The translations under genes were made by a program, and so were the position numbers. DNA of 64,000 nucleotides, taken from positions 163,023 to 227,022 of the forward strand of contig NZ_JNLJ01000005.1 of NCBI RefSeq assembly GCF_000703045.1. The letters are read 5' to 3'. Under the pieces are notes generated by a model. That model did no database searches, was not told where the DNA came from, and was given only the letters and a program-made list of their open reading frames with translations. Shown piece by piece: positions 59,859-64,000 of the stretch; position 1 is the stretch's first letter, and every line of letters begins with the position of its first letter. Source of the DNA: Persephonella sp. IF05-L8 (GTDB lineage: Bacteria > Aquificota > Aquificia > Aquificales > Hydrogenothermaceae).

Positions 59859-61886
59859 ATGCAGGCATTAATTTTTTCCTGGCTTACCTTTTGGGTAGGA
59901 ATTGTTTTTTTAGAAAAAGGACTGAAAAATATTAAGTATCTAACAGGTAGTTTTTTCACTCTTGTGGCAATCATTGTTCTTGGTAGTTTTCCATTAAATC
60001 ACCATTTAGTTAATTCGCTATTTATCTGGTATTTTTATTTTATTTCCCTCCATATATTTTCAGACAAAAGCTGGAAATTAAAGGGATATATAACCGTATA
60101 TTACTTAATTGTATTTATTACTTATATCGGACTTTTTTTTTATAAACCAGAATATTTAAACTTTGTTATTCCTTTTGCTGCTATTCCTCTTTTCTTTAAA
60201 AGAAGTTTTAGTAGACTGGATACGGCTTTATGGACTTTGATTGTTACAGTGGTGGCTTTAAGTTATTTATTAAATCATCAGGTTTTTTATATCTTAAATA
60301 TTTTATTTGTTTTATTTTTCATCAAGGAAAGTGTTCAAAATCTCCATATAGAGCTTGAAAAAGAAAAAAGAAGATACAAAGATTTCGTAGATAGAGCTAT
60401 TAATAGTGAAATTCAAAAACAACACACCCAGTTAGATGATGAACTTAAAATAACCTACAAAAAGCTAAAAGAAATATTTAAATTAAGCAATTATACACTT
60501 TCACCCTCAAAAATAGAGGATATTGCTGAAAGAGTTGTTGAAGGACTGCATAATCTTGGGTATTCAGGTGTTATTGTTTATGTAGATACTGGAGAGGAAA
60601 ATATTTATAGAAAAAGTGGATTTTTCCCAAATATAAATTCTTATTTAAGCGATAAATTCCAAAGTATTGAAAAAATCACCATATCTTTTGATGAAAAACA
60701 TATTTTTCTTCCACTAAAAAGCGACAAAGGAAAGATAGGAGTTTTAGGAGTATACAAAAAGGAAGGCATTATGCCCAAAGAAATTGAATATTTATCCACT
60801 TATGCAAACTCTGTAGCTATATCCATAACAAAAACAATATATTTCAGAGAAATTAACAAACTTCAGGAACTTCTGGAAAAAACATTTGAGTCTGTGGATA
60901 TTGGTATTGCTATTGTAAATAAAGACCTTAAAATTGAAAAAGCCAATAAAGCCCTGCATAACATAATTGGTAAGCAGATAGAAGGGGAAATCTTTAGCCT
61001 TATACCTGAATTGCAACCCCTTGAAAAAGATTTCAAAGAAGTAATTCAGAAAAGAAAAACAATAGATACAGTGCTTTCATCAATAAGTAAAAAAGGTTCA
61101 ATTTATAGAGTAAAGGCGCTTCCTCTGATATCCGGTGATTTTGAAGACCCTGAAAATATTGTTTTGATTATTGAAGATATAACCGAGAAAGAGAAATTAG
61201 AAGCACAGCTTCTTGAAACAGAAAAACATGCAGTTATAGGTAAAATGGCAGCAGGTTTATCCCATGATATAAAAAATCCACTGGCAGCTATAGCTGCCTC
61301 AGCCTTTGCAATTAAGAAAAGAGCAAAAACCCTCAATGATAACAGAATAATCCAGCTTTCTGAAAAAATAGAGAAAAATAGCCAGAGGGCTTCTGATATC
61401 ATTACAAGACTTTTAAACTATGCAAAACCGTCATACTATAAGATAGAAAAAATAAACCTAAGAGATATACTTTTATCAGCCCTTGACCTTGCCTTACCTG
61501 AAAATCTAAAAAGAAAAGTCAAGATAACAAAAAGACTGGGTAAAAATATTTATACCTATGGAGATGCAACGGCACTACAACGGGTGTTTATAAATCTTTT
61601 GATGAACTCAATAGAAGCTATGAATAACGAAGGTAGGATAGATATAAGGCTAACTAAAAATGAGAAATATGCAGTTATATCTATAAAAGATTATGGGCCA
61701 GGAATTCCTGAAGATATGATAGAACATATATTTGACCCATTCTTCACAACAAAAGAAAAAGGAACAGGACTTGGTCTTTCTGTCGTAAGTAAAATAATTA
61801 AAGACCATAGAGGAGAAATTGAAGTAAAAAGTAAAGAAAATGAAGGAACTGAATTTATCATAAAACTACCTTTAGCTGAGGACTAA
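59859..61886 (+). CDS. Membrane sensor histidine kinase with GAF and PAS-like regions
   Basis: A 675-residue kinase. About eight hydrophobic segments occupy residues 1-155, then a short coiled coil (about 160-205). A GAF-like domain (about 215-330) and a PAS-like region (about 345-440) follow. HisKA has the phospho-acceptor His469 in AAGLSHDIKNPLAAIAAS, and the HATPase domain (about 560-675) has KDYGPGIPEDMIEHIFDPFF and GTGLGLSVVSKIIK. The domain order resembles the PrsK-type kinases of exosortase systems, which is not proof. It ends one base before the response-regulator gene, its likely partner. Confidence 0.9.
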   Translation: MQALIFSWLTFWVGIVFLEKGLKNIKYLTGSFFTLVAIIVLGSFPLNHHLVNSLFIWYFYFISLHIFSDKSWKLKGYITVYYLIVFITYIGLFFYKPEYLNFVIPFAAIPLFFKRSFSRLDTALWTLIVTVVALSYLLNHQVFYILNILFVLFFIKESVQNLHIELEKEKRRYKDFVDRAINSEIQKQHTQLDDELKITYKKLKEIFKLSNYTLSPSKIEDIAERVVEGLHNLGYSGVIVYVDTGEENIYRKSGFFPNINSYLSDKFQSIEKITISFDEKHIFLPLKSDKGKIGVLGVYKKEGIMPKEIEYLSTYANSVAISITKTIYFREINKLQELLEKTFESVDIGIAIVNKDLKIEKANKALHNIIGKQIEGEIFSLIPELQPLEKDFKEVIQKRKTIDTVLSSISKKGSIYRVKALPLISGDFEDPENIVLIIEDITEKEKLEAQLLETEKHAVIGKMAAGLSHDIKNPLAAIAASAFAIKKRAKTLNDNRIIQLSEKIEKNSQRASDIITRLLNYAKPSYYKIEKINLRDILLSALDLALPENLKRKVKITKRLGKNIYTYGDATALQRVFINLLMNSIEAMNNEGRIDIRLTKNEKYAVISIKDYGPGIPEDMIEHIFDPFFTTKEKGTGLGLSVVSKIIKDHRGEIEVKSKENEGTEFIIKLPLAED

Positions 61887-61887
61887 A

Positions 61888-63270
61888 ATGGAAAAAGGAA
61901 AAATTCTTCTGGTAGATGATGAAGAAGATATACTTACCTCATTTCAGATAATACTGGAAGATGAAGGTTATACTGTGGATATTGCAAGCAGTGCTGTAGA
62001 AGGACTGGAAAAGGCGAAACAGGAATTATACGACCTGATTATATCTGATATGCGTATGCCTGAGATGACAGGGGAGGAGTTTTTAAAAAAGCTCAGAACT
62101 TTCAACAAGATAACAAGTTTCATTGTTATGACAGCCTATGGAACTATCCAGAATGCAGTTGAGTGCATGAAAGAAGGGGCTTTTCATTATCTTACTAAAC
62201 CTATTGATTTTAACGACCCAGCTGTATGGAAACTTATTCAGGAAGCTGTTGAAAAAGCCCAAATTCTCAAAGAAAATCAAAGGCTAAAGGAAGAACTTGA
62301 AGTTGTTAAGGCTGAGGTTGATTTTATCATCACAAGAAATCCTTTAATGCAAAATATAATTGAGTTTATTAAAAAGATAGCGTTGTTTGATAATACTGTT
62401 CTGGTTTATGGTGAAAGCGGCGTAGGAAAAGAACTTATAGCAAAAGCTATCCACAAATTAAGTCCCAGAAAGGACAAACCATTTATTCCTGTAAACTGTG
62501 CAAATATATCCCCTGACCTTATGGAAGCAGAATTTTTTGGGTATAAAAAAGGTGCATTTACAGGGGCAGATAAAGACAGTGCAGGGCTAATAGAAAAGGC
62601 CAACGGTGGAACATTATTTTTAGATGAGATTGGAGAGATACCGTATGATATGCAGGCCAAGTTTTTAAGATTTCTTGAAACAAAAGAAATAAGAAGGATA
62701 GGCGAGGAAAAACCCAGGAAAATAGATGTCCGTATAGTTGCAGCAACAAACAGAAATCTGGAAGAAATGGTTAAAAGGGGAGAATTCAGAGAAGACCTGT
62801 ATTTCAGAATAGGTGGTTTCAAAATAGAAATTCCACCTCTCAGAGAAAGGAAGGATGATATCCCCCTGCTTGTTGAATATTTTATCCAGAAATTTAATGA
62901 GAAATATAATAGAGATGTAAAGGGAATAACCCCACAGGCTCTAAAAATACTTGTTGAGTATGACTGGCCGGGAAATGTTAGACAGCTGGAAAATATGATA
63001 TACAAAGCCTGTATGCTAACAGAACCGGGACAGCCTATAGATGTAAAAAATATAGACCCTGAGATAAAAGGTGCTTCAGAATTCCCTCTAAGCTATTCAG
63101 AAGCAAAAAAACAGTATATGGAAAAATTTATGAAAAAATATCTCAGTGTTCTGCTTTCTATGACAAATGGAAATATCTCAAAAGCTGCCAGAATGGCAAA
63201 TATAGAAAGACAATCTTTACAAAAATTACTTAAAAAATATAATGTTGACCCAGCAAAATATAGAAAATAG
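61888..63270 (+). CDS. Sigma-54-dependent response regulator (NtrC family)
   Basis: The 460-residue protein has a receiver domain (1-120) with Asp54 in IISDMRMPEMTG, and an AAA+ sigma-54 activation domain (about 150-385). The latter has Walker A GESGVGKELIAKAIH, the GAFTGA loop at 222-227 that touches sigma-54, and FLDEIGEIP and RLRERK-type sensor motifs. A Fis-type DNA-binding helix-turn-helix (about 410-460; NGNISKAARMANIERQSLQK) ends it. All catalytic elements look intact. It should switch on sigma-54 promoters once phosphorylated by the preceding kinase. No -24/-12 promoter was recognised within the window. Confidence 0.95.
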   Translation: MEKGKILLVDDEEDILTSFQIILEDEGYTVDIASSAVEGLEKAKQELYDLIISDMRMPEMTGEEFLKKLRTFNKITSFIVMTAYGTIQNAVECMKEGAFHYLTKPIDFNDPAVWKLIQEAVEKAQILKENQRLKEELEVVKAEVDFIITRNPLMQNIIEFIKKIALFDNTVLVYGESGVGKELIAKAIHKLSPRKDKPFIPVNCANISPDLMEAEFFGYKKGAFTGADKDSAGLIEKANGGTLFLDEIGEIPYDMQAKFLRFLETKEIRRIGEEKPRKIDVRIVAATNRNLEEMVKRGEFREDLYFRIGGFKIEIPPLRERKDDIPLLVEYFIQKFNEKYNRDVKGITPQALKILVEYDWPGNVRQLENMIYKACMLTEPGQPIDVKNIDPEIKGASEFPLSYSEAKKQYMEKFMKKYLSVLLSMTNGNISKAARMANIERQSLQKLLKKYNVDPAKYRK

Positions 63271-63348
63271 CTATTGAAATTTATTTCAAAAAATACTATT
63301 TTTCTGTCAGTTATAAATTACTGGAGGTTATGGAAAAATTTGAAAACA

Positions 63349-64000
63349 ATGGTAAAACAAAGAACAGACGACCTGAAAACACTGGAATATTTTAAATTCC
63401 TTGAGTATCTATCACAGTTTACCCCAAATGAAAAAACAAAAGAAAAAATAAAAAGTCTCAAACCTGCCATAGATAAATATTCTGTAGAGAACAGAATTAC
63501 AAGAACGCAGGAGTTTTTAAATATACTTAATCATGCAGGATATTTCCCTCTTTCTGAAATCCCTGAAATAGATACAGCCCTTGAATTACTATCAATAGAA
63601 GAAAGTATTCTTTCCCCTCAGGAAATACTTGATATAGGTAGTATTCTAAAAATATCCAGAGATATAAAAAACTTTTTATCTCCATACATAAAAGAAACCC
63701 AGCAATTACAAATCATATACAAAGACCTTTATTCCTCTCGGGAAATAGAAAGGATTATTACCGATAGTATAGACCCTTCAGGAATGATAAAAGATACAGC
63801 CAGCAGAGACCTATACAACATCAGAAAAAATATAAAAGAGGTTGAAAAACAAATCACAACAATTCTGGAAAAATTACTTAACAACTCAAAATTTACAGAT
63901 ATTTTGCAGGACAGGATTATTACAATAAGAAGAGACAGGTATGTAATTCCTGTTAAGCATAATTTTGCAGGAAAAATTCAGGGAATTATACAGGACAGGT
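63349..64000 (+). CDS. mutS2: MutS2 N-terminal part (cut by the window end)
   Basis: About 217 residues of an open frame without stop to 64000. DDLKTLEYFKFLEYLSQFTP is the MutS2 opening, and SREIERIITDSIDPSGMIKD followed by DRIITIRRDRYVIPVKHNF are conserved MutS2 core and lever segments. MutS2 acts on recombination or stalled ribosomes, depending on species. ATG 63349 fits the family's usual N-terminal length. An upstream TTG 63340 is also in frame; the GGAGG at 63323-63327 is 12 bases before it. The ATPase and Smr domains are outside the window. Confidence 0.88.
   Translation, partial: MVKQRTDDLKTLEYFKFLEYLSQFTPNEKTKEKIKSLKPAIDKYSVENRITRTQEFLNILNHAGYFPLSEIPEIDTALELLSIEESILSPQEILDIGSILKISRDIKNFLSPYIKETQQLQIIYKDLYSSREIERIITDSIDPSGMIKDTASRDLYNIRKNIKEVEKQITTILEKLLNNSKFTDILQDRIITIRRDRYVIPVKHNFAGKIQGIIQDR

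Noticed and set aside
62406-63005. A 199-codon minus-strand frame within the response regulator
   Set aside because: It is the complement of the conserved AAA+ domain, with no start signal or recognisable motif.
63274-63289. Inverted repeat TTGAAA-TTTA-TTTCAA after the response regulator gene
   Set aside because: Six AT-rich pairs only and no T-run in the direction of transcription, so it is not convincing as a terminator or operator.
63330-63395. A 21-codon frame MEKFENNGKTKNRRPENTGI just before mutS2
   Set aside because: GGAGG lies only two bases before its ATG, and the frame overlaps the start of mutS2. A leader peptide is possible, but nothing supports it.

Overview
The window is AT-rich, gene-dense chromosomal DNA from a thermophilic Gram-negative bacterium, most likely an Aquificota of the Hydrogenothermaceae (Persephonella-like). 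The evidence is indirect. There is a nucleotidyltransferase fused to DHH and CBS domains of the kind described in Aquifex. Genes overlap tightly. NuoE and NuoF are encoded directly behind metG. Unlike Aquifex aeolicus, LeuRS and MetRS are each a single chain. No rRNA, CRISPR array or intact insertion sequence was seen.

Layout. 0-5.5 kb: the start of an unidentified gene, an AT-rich gap with a possible transposase remnant, hisC-moeA, an aldo/keto reductase, a DUF2267 gene with its own promoter, palindrome and terminator, and a radical SAM gene. 5.5-10.6 kb (plus strand): a LysM lytic transglycosylase, two tiny membrane proteins (one probably frameshifted), a PsiE-like protein and mfd. 10.5-22.2 kb (minus strand): a flavodoxin-family gene, dnaE interrupted by a 409-residue intein with homing-endonuclease motifs, a GGDEF-EAL protein, and a P-type cation ATPase with a Ca2+/Na+ exchanger.

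22.2-32.2 kb looks like an accessory cassette. A TetR-led efflux operon (TolC, EmrA-like, EmrB-like, a second HlyD-type adaptor, MscS, a double-ATPase ABC protein) is bracketed by two MNT/HEPN toxin-antitoxin modules. One of these has a frameshifted HEPN gene. The TetR gene has a near-consensus promoter and a perfect palindrome over its start codon.

32.2-43.7 kb: an unidentified helical protein, exonuclease III, a YtfJ-like protein, the DHH-CBS-nucleotidyltransferase, a tRNA-Leu(GAG) on the opposite strand whose promoter lies over that gene's start, then pmbA, a thioesterase, an acidic orphan, a phosphohexomutase and a second GGDEF-EAL protein. 43.8-50.5 kb: metG-nuoE-nuoF on the plus strand, then on the minus strand a small alarmone-hydrolase-like HD protein with a repeat protein, rsmI and a DUF4139-like secreted protein. 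50.6-64 kb: leuS, a membrane protein, uspA, dedA, ubiX, a Uma2 nuclease, a Xer recombinase, pabB, two SpoA-domain (FliM/FliN-like) proteins, a membrane histidine kinase with an NtrC-type regulator, and the start of mutS2.

The observations most worth a second look are: the dnaE intein; two genes that appear to start at non-canonical codons (AUU for the FliN-like gene, AUA for dedA); the frameshifted HEPN gene; the efflux operon bracketed by two MNT/HEPN modules and containing an ABC ATPase with no permease; the palindromic operator at tetR; and the divergent FliM/FliN-like pair beside a sensor kinase and regulator.
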